A stretch of DNA of 10,577 nt from Reyranella sp. (GTDB lineage: Bacteria; Pseudomonadota; Alphaproteobacteria; Reyranellales; Reyranellaceae). A program made the translations under genes and the position numbers. The notes under the pieces are model-generated. The model was given only the letters and a program-made list of their open reading frames with translations, was not told the origin of the DNA and ran no database searches. This document shows, piece by piece, positions 1 to 6,600 of the stretch; positions within the stretch are counted from its first letter, which is position 1; every line of letters begins with the position of its first letter. The stretch covers positions 1 through 10,577 of the forward strand of contig JADHLS010000106.1 in assembly GCA_016780605.1 (NCBI GenBank). Reading direction: 5' to 3'.

Positions 1-403
1 CCTGCAGGTAGCAGCCGTTGATGCGCCAGCTGCCGTCGGGCAGCTGCGTCATCGGATAGTAGGCCGTCACCGGGCGCCCATCGGGCCCGACGACATGGAC
101 CTTCTGCGTGACCTGGCCGTCCAGGGTCACGATCTCGCGGAACTCGAAGGCCTGGGGGCGATAGACCGGCTGGTAGCCCCGCCGCACCATGTCCATGAAG
201 ATCTCGGGCGTGCCGAACATGCCGCGGATGGAGGGCGAGGCGTAGCCGAAGGCGCCCTCGCCATCGTCGCGGCGGAAGGCCTCGACCTGGGACTGGATGA
301 CGTCGCGGATGGCCGAGCGGTCGGCCGCCGACACGTCCTGGGCGCCGGCGGGCGCGGCAAGGCCGAGGATCAAGGCGAGAAGCACGACGAGGCGGAGAGC
401 CAT
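1..403 (-). CDS. DUF4864 family secreted protein (3' end cut by window edge)
   Basis: The reading frame is open from ATG at 403 to the left edge, about 134 residues, and its C-terminus lies outside the window. Residues 1-22 look like a Sec signal peptide: MALR, a Leu/Val/Ile-rich core, then APAGAQ with likely cleavage after AGA. The mature part has the layout I associate with DUF4864: an IRDVIQSQVEAFRRDD helix, a GAFGYASPSIRGMFGTPE segment, then FEFREIVTLDGQVTQKV and a final WRINGCYLQ strand, a fold related to the NTF2/SnoaL-like cone. The function is unknown; a periplasmic or secreted location is inferred from the signal. No strong Shine-Dalgarno sequence precedes the ATG. It is transcribed away from the tRNA-Arg gene and shows no link to the stress genes further right. 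The family call is by sequence feel only. Confidence 0.8.
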   Translation of the reverse strand, partial: MALRLVVLLALILGLAAPAGAQDVSAADRSAIRDVIQSQVEAFRRDDGEGAFGYASPSIRGMFGTPEIFMDMVRRGYQPVYRPQAFEFREIVTLDGQVTQKVHVVGPDGRPVTAYYPMTQLPDGSWRINGCYLQ

Positions 404-509
404 GGCCCGGCATGCTATGGCGATTTCACGGCCCTGGCCAAGGGCTTGGCGGGTCTCTCCAGGGCACGGCAGCCCCGCGCGCGGCGGCCTGCCGCAGCCG
501 TCTCACGGC

Positions 510-538
510 TTGCATCGGCGGGTCTCTTTCACTAGGGT
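510..538 (+). promoter_or_regulatory. Sigma-70-type promoter of tRNA-Arg
   Basis: TTGCAT at 510-515 and TAGGGT at 533-538 are separated by exactly 17 bp and lie 43 bp upstream of the mature tRNA 5' end. The spacing is ideal for the housekeeping sigma factor, and hexamers of this kind are common in alphaproteobacterial stable-RNA promoters. The predicted transcript would start near 545. Confidence 0.6.
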
Positions 539-550
539 GCGCCCCTCTTC

Positions 551-578
551 GCCGGACCCCTCGACGAGGCCGTCCGGC
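551..578 (+). repeat. Hairpin in the tRNA-Arg leader
   Basis: GCCGGAC (551-557) pairs perfectly with GTCCGGC (572-578), and the enclosed CCTC (559-562) pairs with GAGG (566-569) around a GAC loop. The structure ends 3 bp before the tRNA starts and is inside the predicted transcript, so it may form in the 5' leader removed by RNase P. No function is known. Confidence 0.45.
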
Positions 579-581
579 TAC

Positions 582-658
582 GCGCCCGTAGCTCAACTGG
601 ATAGAGCATCTGACTACGGATCAGAAGGTTAGGAGTTCGAATCTCTTCGGGCGCGCCA
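582..658 (+). tRNA. tRNA-Arg (anticodon ACG), CCA encoded
   Basis: A full cloverleaf can be drawn. The acceptor stem is GCGCCCG (582-588) with CGGGCGC (648-654), followed by discriminator G655 and an encoded CCA (656-658). The D-stem is GCTC/GAGC. The anticodon stem TCTGA/TCAGA (609-613, 621-625) closes the loop CTACGGA, which places ACG at 616-618. The T-arm AGGAG/CTCTT contains one G-T pair and has the loop TTCGAAT. Anticodon ACG, normally deaminated to ICG, reads CGU, CGC and CGA. The gene has its own promoter upstream and faces the end of the SDR gene. Confidence 0.97.
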
Positions 659-721
659 TTTCCCTGAACGCGTAAGTTTCCGGCGTGCAGGCGTGCGCTG
701 CTTTTGACGAAACGACCATCC

Positions 722-1501
722 TCACATCGCCGTCATCCCGCCATCCACGAACAGCAGGGTCCCGGTGACGTAGGAGGCATCGTCGGAGGCCAGGAACAGG
801 ATCGCGGCGGCGACTTCCTCGGCCTTGCCCGGTCGCTTCAGCATGGTGCCCTGCGCGGCTTTGGCGTTGTATTCCTCGACCGACTCGCCGGATGCTTCGA
901 GGCGGCGCTGATGGAAGGGCGTGAAAATCGGGCCCGGCCCGACGGCGTTCACCCGAATACCCTCGGGCGAGTGGTCGGCGGCGAGGCCCCGTGTCAGGCC
1001 CGCGATGGCGGCCTTGGTGGTGTCGTACTGCAGGTTGCCGCCGCCGGCGACGACGGAACGAACCGAGGCGACGTTGACGATGGCGCCGCCCCTATCGCCG
1101 CCCCTGGCGCGTCGCATCAGCGGAACCGCCGCCTTGGCGCAGAAAGCGTAGCTCATCAGGTTGACGTTGAGGATCTCGCTCCAGCTCGCGGCGCTCGCCT
1201 CGTCGATCTTCTCGTATTTGCGGATGCCGGCGTTGTTGACCAGGATGTCGAGCCGCCCGAACTTCTCCGCGGCGCCGTTGACGAAGGCGAGGCAGGCGGC
1301 CTCGGTCCCGACGTCCGCCTGGGTGAAGACGATCTTGGCGCCGGCCGCTAAAAGCTCAGCCGCGACGCGCTGGCCGCGCTCGCCGTCGCGATCACAGAAG
1401 GCCACGCTTGCGCCCTCGGCGACAAAACGTCGGACCGTCGCCTCGCCGATGCCCGACGCTCCGCCGGTCACCGCCGCGACCCTGCCGTCCAGCCTTCCCA
1501 T
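722..1501 (-). CDS. SDR family NAD(P)-dependent oxidoreductase
   Basis: A 259-residue classical short-chain dehydrogenase of normal length. The Rossmann nucleotide-binding motif TGGASGIG is at residues 12-19 and NNAG at 89-92. The catalytic residues are N114 (NVNL), S146, Y159 and K163 (YDTTK), with the usual 13-residue Ser-Tyr spacing. D37 at the end of the second strand favours NAD(H) over NADP(H) in this family. The C-terminal YVTGTLLFVDGGMTA is typical. The start is ATG 1501, just after GGAGGGG; an in-frame ATG at 1513 would lie upstream of that ribosome-binding site. Substrate unknown: FabG-like or sugar/alcohol dehydrogenase activity are all possible. It lies 71 bp downstream of the ABC-type membrane gene on the same strand, so it may be read by transcription from that operon. 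Confidence 0.93.
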   Translation of the reverse strand: MGRLDGRVAAVTGGASGIGEATVRRFVAEGASVAFCDRDGERGQRVAAELLAAGAKIVFTQADVGTEAACLAFVNGAAEKFGRLDILVNNAGIRKYEKIDEASAASWSEILNVNLMSYAFCAKAAVPLMRRARGGDRGGAIVNVASVRSVVAGGGNLQYDTTKAAIAGLTRGLAADHSPEGIRVNAVGPGPIFTPFHQRRLEASGESVEEYNAKAAQGTMLKRPGKAEEVAAAILFLASDDASYVTGTLLFVDGGMTAM

Positions 1502-1504
1502 GTT

Positions 1505-1511
1505 CCCCTCC
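1505..1511 (-). promoter_or_regulatory. Ribosome-binding site deciding the SDR start
   Basis: Minus-strand GGAGGGG lies 3 nt before ATG 1501 (5 nt if only the GGAGG core is counted). It overlaps the upstream in-frame ATG at 1513, which argues for the start at 1501. Confidence 0.6.
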
Positions 1512-1572
1512 ATCCATTGCCTTCGAACCGACCGCGCGAAATTATGCAGCGGGCACCGCGCCCAATCCACTT

Positions 1573-2694
1573 TCAAGCCGGCCAGCGTTTTTTCAAGGCC
1601 TCGCAGCTGACATTGGCTCGCGGTGCAATCGGCGGCAGCACATCGAGTCCGAACAGGAGGACCCCGACACGGCTGGCGGAAGAGGCCCATTCGGCAAGAC
1701 GCGGATAATTGTCGACCAGCCAGTTGAAGGCGCCTTGGACGGCTGCGAACGCTGCCGCCGCTTGAGTCACTTCGCCGAGCGACATGGTGTGGTGGATGTA
1801 CTGCGGCACACACAGGATCAGCCCAACCAGCGGAGCAAGGAGGGTATTGGCATGAGAGACCAGTGTGGTGCGCACAAGCTGATCGCGCAGGCGCCGCCAG
1901 TGGCGCATGACCTCCGATACCGCGAAACCGATCGGGGCACTCTGGGTCGTGCCTGCGGTCTGAGGGCGAGGGCTCGAGCGCAGGCGCGCCACCGCGAACT
2001 TCAGCTCCGACTCGGCCTGGTTCCGGCGTTCTATGACGTGCGCCATCTTGCGGCCAACCACCATCATCGCGCTCGTCGTGATGGCGGCGTAGCCGATGCT
2101 GGCAAAGACCAGGTAACCAGGCAGCTCCACTTTCACGCCAAACGCATTGAAGGCAAGCGAGCCGCCGATGGTCCACAGGACGGCAACAAAGGTTGCCGCC
2201 GTGAGGATTGATGCAAGCAAGCCGACGAGGAGGTCGATGGGCGCGTCGGTGGCGACACGAGCGTCCTCGGCAATACGGTACTCCGCGAATTGCGGCTCAC
2301 CAGGTCCGGCATCGAGACGCCGGAAATTGTCGTTTGAGAGCCAGAGATCAAGAAGGCTGGCCGTCAGCCATTCGCGCCAGCGCCACTGGAACGACATGCG
2401 CCCCCATACCGCCGTGGCGGCCAGGACGACGCTGCTCGCCACCAGCGCGGGCAGCAGATACGCCTGCTGCAGGATGTCCTTGCTGTCGCGCCGCTCGAGG
2501 GCGTTGAAGAAATCGCGGTTCCACAGGTTCAGGCGATACTGCACGAGAAGCTGCAAGACCACGCAGACGATCAACAGCCCGATCAGCGCCCATGGAATCC
2601 AGGCACCGCGGCCACTCCAGAAGCCGAACGCCGTGCGCCAAAACCGCCGCAATGGCTTGGCTCCAACCGTCGGTACTTCGTCGTCCACGTCCAT
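1573..2694 (-). CDS. SbmA/BacA-like ABC transporter membrane domain without ATPase domain
   Basis: A 373-residue integral membrane protein that resembles the permease half of YddA/SbmA/BacA-type ABC proteins (ABC_membrane_2). Family-like signatures are NLWNRDFFNALERRD after the first helix (about 56-70), WRWREWLTASLLDLWL (about 104-119), EYRIAEDAR, and near the end LGEVTQAAAAFAAVQGAFNWLVDNYPRLAEW with the VDNY-LAEW core. Helices are visible at about 33-51 and 80-97, two more in the middle, and two towards the C-terminus. YddA-like proteins continue into a nucleotide-binding domain with Walker A and B motifs, for nearly 600 residues in total. This one stops about 30 residues after the last helix, and none of the three downstream frames encodes an ATPase. 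SbmA itself also lacks an ATPase and is proton-driven, so this may be a natural form. It is the third gene of the glucosidase operon. Substrate unknown. Confidence 0.82.
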   Translation of the reverse strand: MDVDDEVPTVGAKPLRRFWRTAFGFWSGRGAWIPWALIGLLIVCVVLQLLVQYRLNLWNRDFFNALERRDSKDILQQAYLLPALVASSVVLAATAVWGRMSFQWRWREWLTASLLDLWLSNDNFRRLDAGPGEPQFAEYRIAEDARVATDAPIDLLVGLLASILTAATFVAVLWTIGGSLAFNAFGVKVELPGYLVFASIGYAAITTSAMMVVGRKMAHVIERRNQAESELKFAVARLRSSPRPQTAGTTQSAPIGFAVSEVMRHWRRLRDQLVRTTLVSHANTLLAPLVGLILCVPQYIHHTMSLGEVTQAAAAFAAVQGAFNWLVDNYPRLAEWASSASRVGVLLFGLDVLPPIAPRANVSCEALKKRWPA

Positions 2695-2708
2695 GGCAGC
2701 GGCCAGTA

Positions 2709-3662
2709 TCAGGTGCGCATTTCGCCGCCGGCGAGGCGGGCGAGCGCTACCAAACCGAGGAACGTCGGCTCCGGGCGGGTCACGATCCGGGTCGGAACGT
2801 GTGCCAGGTAGCTCTGCAGCCGTCCTTTGCCCTCGAACCGCTGGCGGAAGGCTGACCTGCGCAAATAGTCGACGATGCGGGGCGCAATGCCGCCGGCAAT
2901 CAACACGCCGCCACCGGCGCCGAAGGTCAGGGCCGCGTTGCCCGCAACCGAGCCCAGGAAGGCGCAGAACATGTCGAGAGCTCGCCGAGCCGTCTCTGAA
3001 CGGCCATCGATCGCACTTCGGACAATCTCTTCGGACGACGGGATTGGAGGTAGAGTTTGGGGGCTGGCCAACGCGTCGTGCAGGTTGACCAAGCCACCTC
3101 CCGACAGGACGCGTTCGGCAGAGACATGACCGTAACGGCGACGCAGGAGCTGAATGATTTCTGCTTCGTCATCCGTCGTGCTGGCGAGGGTGGCATGTCC
3201 ACCTTCGCTGGCGATCACGCGCTCGCTTCCGGGCACGAAGCATGCCATGCCCAGGCCGGTACCGGGGGCAATCACGGCGACCGGTTCCGACGCTACCTCG
3301 TGGCCGCCTCCGATGGCGGCGACATCCGACGGGACGAAGTGGGGAACCGCCATAGCGAGCGCTTCGAGGTCGTTCACGACCTTCACCATGCGCAATCCGC
3401 GGTCTTGGGCAATCTGTGAACTGTCCAGGATCCAGGACGCGTTGGTGAGCTTGCAGCGGCCATCCTTGACCGGGCCCGCGGCGGCAATCACGGCTCTGTC
3501 GATGTCATTATTGTGGTGTCGGCCAAGGAAGAGACGAATGGCATCGATGGCATGGGGGTAGTCGCGCGTCGCCAAGGTTTCGATGCAGCCCAATTGCGAT
3601 TCGCGGAACACCGCGAACCGGGCCTTGGTGCCGCCGATGTCGGCAAGGAGGCATCCGCTCAT
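2709..3662 (-). CDS. glk: Glucokinase (Glk family)
   Basis: A 317-residue cytoplasmic ATP:glucose 6-phosphotransferase of usual length. The N-terminal phosphate-binding motif LADIGGTKARF (6-16) is followed by the sugar-contact segment LTNASW (72-77), the catalytic Asp in VNDLEALA (D98), the second phosphate motif APGTGLGMA (132-140) and EGGH (153-156), which contacts glucose. GAGGGVLIAGGIAPRI near the C-terminus completes the adenosine-binding region. The start ATG 3662 overlaps the TGA of the glucosidase gene in a 4-nt ATGA, indicating translational coupling. Longer in-frame starts upstream would run deep into that gene and before the conserved N-terminus. In context it would trap glucose released by the beta-glucosidase as glucose 6-phosphate. 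Confidence 0.95.
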   Translation of the reverse strand: MSGCLLADIGGTKARFAVFRESQLGCIETLATRDYPHAIDAIRLFLGRHHNNDIDRAVIAAAGPVKDGRCKLTNASWILDSSQIAQDRGLRMVKVVNDLEALAMAVPHFVPSDVAAIGGGHEVASEPVAVIAPGTGLGMACFVPGSERVIASEGGHATLASTTDDEAEIIQLLRRRYGHVSAERVLSGGGLVNLHDALASPQTLPPIPSSEEIVRSAIDGRSETARRALDMFCAFLGSVAGNAALTFGAGGGVLIAGGIAPRIVDYLRRSAFRQRFEGKGRLQSYLAHVPTRIVTRPEPTFLGLVALARLAGGEMRT

Positions 3663-5035
3663 GACGTGGCCTGCGCCGCATGTGCCTTGATCGTGGCGGC
3701 GTACCAGCGAGCCGAGGCCTTGGGGACCCGCTTCTGCGTCGCATAGTCGACGAAAACCAGGCCAAAGCGGTTCGTATATCCGGCACCCCATTCGAAATTG
3801 TCGAGCAGCGACCACACGAAATAGCCGCGAACATCTGCGCCTTTTTCCGCGGCCTCGCGCATGGCCTCGATGTATCGCGAAAGATAATCGATACGCTCGA
3901 CATCGTTGACCCCGCCGGCGGCATCGAGCTTTTCCGCAGCGCCGGCGCCGTTCTCGGTCACGTAGATGGGCAGCCCGTAGCGGTCATGGGCATCCAGCAG
4001 CGTGTCGCGAAAGGCCTCGGGATCGACCTGCCAACCGATCGGCGACCGCGGCGCGTCGGCTGGCACTTCCGCCCAGGCAAAGCCCAGCGGCGAGGCACCC
4101 TCCGCCTTGGCATAGATAGGCGAGTAGTGGTTGACGCCCAGCCAGTCGATCGGCCGGCAGATGCGCTCCATGTCGCCCTCACGGCGATGCAGATCGATGC
4201 CGGCCCGCAGCGACGCTGGATAATCACCGATGATTTGCGGGTCGGGAAAGGCTCTGTTCCAGATGTCGTCCAGAATGGCAGCAGCTTTGCCATCCGCCGG
4301 AGTCGGATGGGCTGGCCGGGCGGGTTGCATGTTGTGGATGACGCCAATGGAAGCACCGGCAACCCCTCTCAGCGCATCGACGGCGGCACCGTGTGCAAGG
4401 TTGACGTGATGGATGGTCGCATAGAACGACTCCAATTCCTTTGTCCCGGGCGGCTGGCCGCCGGCCGAGTAGCCAAAGATCGTGAACACGGACGGTTCGT
4501 TGAAGGTCGCGAATCGCTTCACGCGGTCGCCGAGCCGGCCAGCGATCAGGCGGGCATAGTCGGCAAACCACTCGGCACTGTCGCGGTTCGTCCAGCCACC
4601 GAGATCCTGCAGCGCCTGCGGCAGGTCCCAATGATACAAGCACACCCACGGCTCGATGTGGGCCTCCAGCAAGCCGTCCACCAGACGGTCATAGAAGGCG
4701 AGGCCCGCCTCGTTGGCCGCGCCGCGCCCCTTCGGCAGCACTCTCGGCCACGCGGTGGAGAAGCGATAGGCATTTACGCCGATAGACTGCATCAGCGCGA
4801 TGTCCTCGCGATATCGGTGATAGTGGTCGCAGGCCTGGTCGCCGGTGTCGCCGTTGGCGATCCGGCCGGGCTCGCGACAGAAGCCGTCCCAGATGCTGGG
4901 ACCGCGCCCGTCGACCTGAGCCGCACCCTCGATCTGATAGCTCGATGTTGACACACCCCACACGAAATCGCGGCGCAAAGGGCGGCGCATGGAAATCGGC
5001 TCTATCGCCGGGGCTCCTGGTTGTGAGCTGATCAT
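3659..5035 (-). CDS. GH1 family beta-glucosidase
   Basis: A 458-residue retaining glycoside hydrolase of family 1, of typical length. FVWGVSTSSYQIEGA (24-38) opens the barrel. The acid/base is E180 in TFNEP (177-181) and the nucleophile is E361 in YVTENGAG (358-365). Sugar-binding hallmarks are Q34, H135-W136 (YHWDLP), N179 and LGVNHYSP (299-306), with WSLLDNFEW towards the end. There is no signal peptide, so it acts in the cytoplasm on imported beta-glucosides. Substrate range (gluco, galacto, fuco) cannot be told. The start ATG 5035 follows AGGGAG by 6 nt; an in-frame TTG at 5059 would place that site inside the gene. First gene of an operon with glucokinase and the ABC-type membrane protein, and preceded by an FNR/FixK-type promoter. 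Confidence 0.95.
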   Translation of the reverse strand: MISSQPGAPAIEPISMRRPLRRDFVWGVSTSSYQIEGAAQVDGRGPSIWDGFCREPGRIANGDTGDQACDHYHRYREDIALMQSIGVNAYRFSTAWPRVLPKGRGAANEAGLAFYDRLVDGLLEAHIEPWVCLYHWDLPQALQDLGGWTNRDSAEWFADYARLIAGRLGDRVKRFATFNEPSVFTIFGYSAGGQPPGTKELESFYATIHHVNLAHGAAVDALRGVAGASIGVIHNMQPARPAHPTPADGKAAAILDDIWNRAFPDPQIIGDYPASLRAGIDLHRREGDMERICRPIDWLGVNHYSPIYAKAEGASPLGFAWAEVPADAPRSPIGWQVDPEAFRDTLLDAHDRYGLPIYVTENGAGAAEKLDAAGGVNDVERIDYLSRYIEAMREAAEKGADVRGYFVWSLLDNFEWGAGYTNRFGLVFVDYATQKRVPKASARWYAATIKAHAAQATS

Positions 5036-5041
5036 CTGGTT

Positions 5042-5047
5042 CTCCCT
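5042..5047 (-). promoter_or_regulatory. Ribosome-binding site deciding the beta-glucosidase start
   Basis: Minus-strand AGGGAG ends 6 nt before ATG 5035. It supports that ATG over the upstream TTG at 5059 and over the internal ATG at codon 16. Confidence 0.65.
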
Positions 5048-5059
5048 ATGCGTAATCAA

Positions 5060-5101
5060 ACACTACCCATGCAAGGAGATGACCTGATTGATTTGGCGCA
5101 A
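5060..5101 (-). promoter_or_regulatory. FNR/FixK-type promoter of the bgl-glk-ABC operon
   Basis: The 14-bp box at 5088-5101 reads TTGCGCCAAATCAA in gene orientation. It keeps the TTG-N8-CAA ends, and one half-site is the FNR-type ATCAA. A -10-like TAGTGT at 5060-5065 is centred exactly 32 bp downstream of the box centre, as expected for an activator at -41.5. The transcript would begin near 5053, leaving a leader of about 18 nt with the ribosome-binding site. Only sequence similarity supports this. Confidence 0.5.
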
Positions 5102-5138
5102 ATGGCCGACGCGTGCAGCTCGCGAAGCGCACTCGGCA

Positions 5139-5378
5139 TCACCGCCACTTCCTGTACATGCTGTTGAGATATTCCGACCAGCGTGCAGGCCAGAAGGCTG
5201 CGACGTGGAGCATGAGAAGGACCAGGAAAAAGCTCATGCCGAGCTCAACAAGCTGGAACCTCGGCGAGCCACGGGCGATCAGCCACTCAGCCATGGCGCC
5301 TGCGACGATCATAAGAATGCGTATGAACCAGCTGAACACGGTTAAGACGCCTTTGGAATGTTCCAACTGGGCAGCCAC
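5139..5378 (-). CDS. Small two-helix membrane protein, unknown function
   Basis: I do not recognise this 79-residue protein. It has two hydrophobic stretches, at about 11-34 (with Arg20 and Glu31 inside) and 43-63, joined by a short polar turn (RGSPRFQ). The C-terminal tail WPARWSEYLNSMYRKWR is basic and aromatic, as in small inner-membrane proteins. The best start is GTG 5378, which has no clear Shine-Dalgarno sequence; another GTG at codon 14 is possible. In favour of a real gene are the long coherent hydrophobic pattern, the position in an otherwise empty gap between pfkB and the glucosidase, and an FNR/FixK-type box whose predicted transcript would start near 5401, about 22 nt before the GTG. 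The stop is followed by the glucosidase promoter. Confidence 0.65.
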   Translation of the reverse strand: MAAQLEHSKGVLTVFSWFIRILMIVAGAMAEWLIARGSPRFQLVELGMSFFLVLLMLHVAAFWPARWSEYLNSMYRKWR

Positions 5379-5407
5379 GACGCTGCTAACGGCGACAGCA
5401 CGTTGCC

Positions 5408-5449
5408 AGAATGACCTGTTCGCGATCGGCGAGCTTTGACTCAGGTCAA
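5408..5449 (-). promoter_or_regulatory. FNR/FixK-type promoter of the small membrane gene
   Basis: In gene orientation the box at 5436-5449 is TTGACCTGAGTCAA, with perfect 5-bp arms TTGAC/GTCAA. A weak -10-like CATTCT at 5408-5413 is centred 32 bp downstream. The box starts immediately before the pfkB stop codon, so the promoter fills the gap between the two genes. Confidence 0.55.
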
Positions 5450-5450
5450 G

Positions 5451-6404
5451 TCAGGGCCGCGGATGACGCGCCGCAGCGACCTCTGGCGGGTCAACAAGAA
5501 GAGCATCGACGACAGTGCGTCGAACGGCTGCGGTGCCAATGCTTTGGACTGCTGCGGCGCCGCAGGCGAGCGCTAACCGGAGGGCATCCCGCGGCGGGCG
5601 TCGCTCGGCGAGACCGAATACCAGGCCGGCAAGAAAACTGTCGCCCGCGCCAACCCCGGTCTTTTCCGAGACCGGAATGGCAGGCGCATGGACCACCTCG
5701 TCCACGGTGGCGAGGATCGCACCGTCGGCACCCAGTGTCAGGGCGATCATGTCGGCTGCACCGGATTGGACCACGCGCTTTGCCTGCTCCATTTGTCCAG
5801 GAAGGTCACGCACTTCCTGACCGACAACCGATGCGAATTCGGAGAGGCTCGGCTTCAGCAGCGAAATGCCTTGCCCCAGCGACGCTTTGAGCGCCTGCCC
5901 GGAGGTGTCCAAGGCGAACTTCGCGCCTCGTCCGATGACCATTCTTGCCACCTGGCTGTAGAACTCTGGCGGCACGCCGGGAGCCAGGCTTCCGCTCGCA
6001 ACAACCCAATCTGCGTCGACCTCGCGGAGGGCAGCGACGATGTTCGCGCAGTCCGACTCCGTGAGCTGCGGGCCCGCCGGGACGAAACGGTACTCCAGCC
6101 CCTTCGATTGGTCATGAACGGTCACGCAAACCCGGCAAGCATTGCGTATCGGGACGGCGTGCCATGGGACTTTCGCTGCTGTCAGCATCTCCTCGACGAA
6201 TCGCCCCGTAACGCCACCCGAGGCGAAGAGGGCCAACGTTTGCCCACCTAACTCGGAGATGACCTTGGCGACGTTGATGCCACCGCCGCCCGGGTCGTAT
6301 CGCTCGTCGAAGGTCCGGATCTTGTGACCGGGTTGGACGGATTTTGCGGTCGTCGCCAGATCTACGGCAGGGTTGACCGTCAACGTCACGATGCGCCGGG
6401 GCAT
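5451..6404 (-). CDS. pfkB: 6-phosphofructokinase, PfkB (ribokinase) family
   Basis: A 317-residue sugar kinase of the PfkB family, close in layout to E. coli Pfk-2. Visible features are TLTVNPAVDLATT (7-19) for substrate contact, the GGGGINVAK sugar-binding motif (39-47), YRFVPAGPQLTE, the SGSLAPGVP turn, DTSGQAL, the LKPSLSEF segment, LTLGADGA and the C-terminal ATP/anion-hole motif GVGAGDSFLAG with catalytic Asp near 255. The likely reaction is fructose 6-phosphate + ATP to fructose 1,6-bisphosphate. Related enzymes use fructose 1-phosphate or tagatose 6-phosphate, but no fructose PTS genes lie nearby and the Pfk-2-like motifs favour the glycolytic role. AGAAGGAT just upstream supports ATG 6404. 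It has its own FNR/FixK-type promoter and is divergent from the BON gene. Confidence 0.9.
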   Translation of the reverse strand: MPRRIVTLTVNPAVDLATTAKSVQPGHKIRTFDERYDPGGGGINVAKVISELGGQTLALFASGGVTGRFVEEMLTAAKVPWHAVPIRNACRVCVTVHDQSKGLEYRFVPAGPQLTESDCANIVAALREVDADWVVASGSLAPGVPPEFYSQVARMVIGRGAKFALDTSGQALKASLGQGISLLKPSLSEFASVVGQEVRDLPGQMEQAKRVVQSGAADMIALTLGADGAILATVDEVVHAPAIPVSEKTGVGAGDSFLAGLVFGLAERRPPRDALRLALACGAAAVQSIGTAAVRRTVVDALLVDPPEVAAARHPRP

Positions 6405-6431
6405 GGCATCCTTCTCCGCAGTCTGCCAGTT

Positions 6432-6473
6432 CAGCTAATCGCCCAGGCAATGAGCGGCCTTGATCTGTTTCAA
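6432..6473 (-). promoter_or_regulatory. FNR/FixK-type promoter of pfkB
   Basis: In gene orientation the 14-bp box at 6460-6473 is TTGAAACAGATCAA. It lies in a longer perfect inverted repeat CCTTGA-N6-TCAAGG (6458-6475). A -10-like TAGCTG at 6432-6437 is centred 32 bp downstream. The box centre is 62 bp from the pfkB start. Confidence 0.5.
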
Positions 6474-6518
6474 GGAAACGGTGTCGCGCTGGTTGCTTGT
6501 TCACGCCGGGCGCAGTTC

Positions 6519-6560
6519 TTGACCTGGCTCAAATACACGTTCGAACCGTCGGCTCACCCT
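6519..6560 (+). promoter_or_regulatory. FNR/FixK-type promoter of the BON-domain gene
   Basis: The box TTGACCTGGCTCAA (6519-6532) matches TTGA-N6-TCAA. A very weak -10-like CACCCT (6555-6560) is centred 32 bp downstream. The predicted transcript starts near 6567 and has a leader of about 34 nt carrying AGGAGG (6589-6594). The box centre lies 59 bp from the divergent pfkB box. Confidence 0.48.
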
Positions 6561-6600
6561 TCGGGCACCGGATCCAATCGTCGATCACAGGAGGAACTTC

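Noticed and set aside
1..8. CCTGCAGG palindrome at the window start
   Set aside because: It lies in the coding sequence for the YLQ residues of the DUF4864 protein. There is no reason to see more than a chance palindrome.
95..535. Plus-strand open frame of 146 codons opposite the DUF4864 gene
   Set aside because: It is the complement of a gene with a clear signal peptide and conserved domain, and its own product has no recognisable pattern.
680..702. Short stem GCAG/CTGC followed by TTTT as a terminator after the tRNA
   Set aside because: Only four base pairs with a seven-base loop; too weak to call.
582..720. tRNA-Arg 3' end as an attachment site of an integrated island
   Set aside because: No integrase gene and no second copy of the tRNA 3' end is visible in the window.
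1541..1546. CATAAT on the minus strand as a -10 element for the SDR gene
   Set aside because: No acceptable -35 hexamer lies at 16-18 bp, so a separate SDR promoter is possible but not supported.
1502..2176. Upstream in-frame extension of the SDR gene, which would give a 484-residue protein
   Set aside because: The added part is the membrane-protein gene read in the wrong frame. GGAGGGG and the SDR N-terminus fix the start at 1501.
3663..3815. Longer glucokinase start at 3815
   Set aside because: It would put 51 non-conserved residues, read inside the glucosidase gene, before the LADIGGT motif. The ATGA overlap explains the start better.
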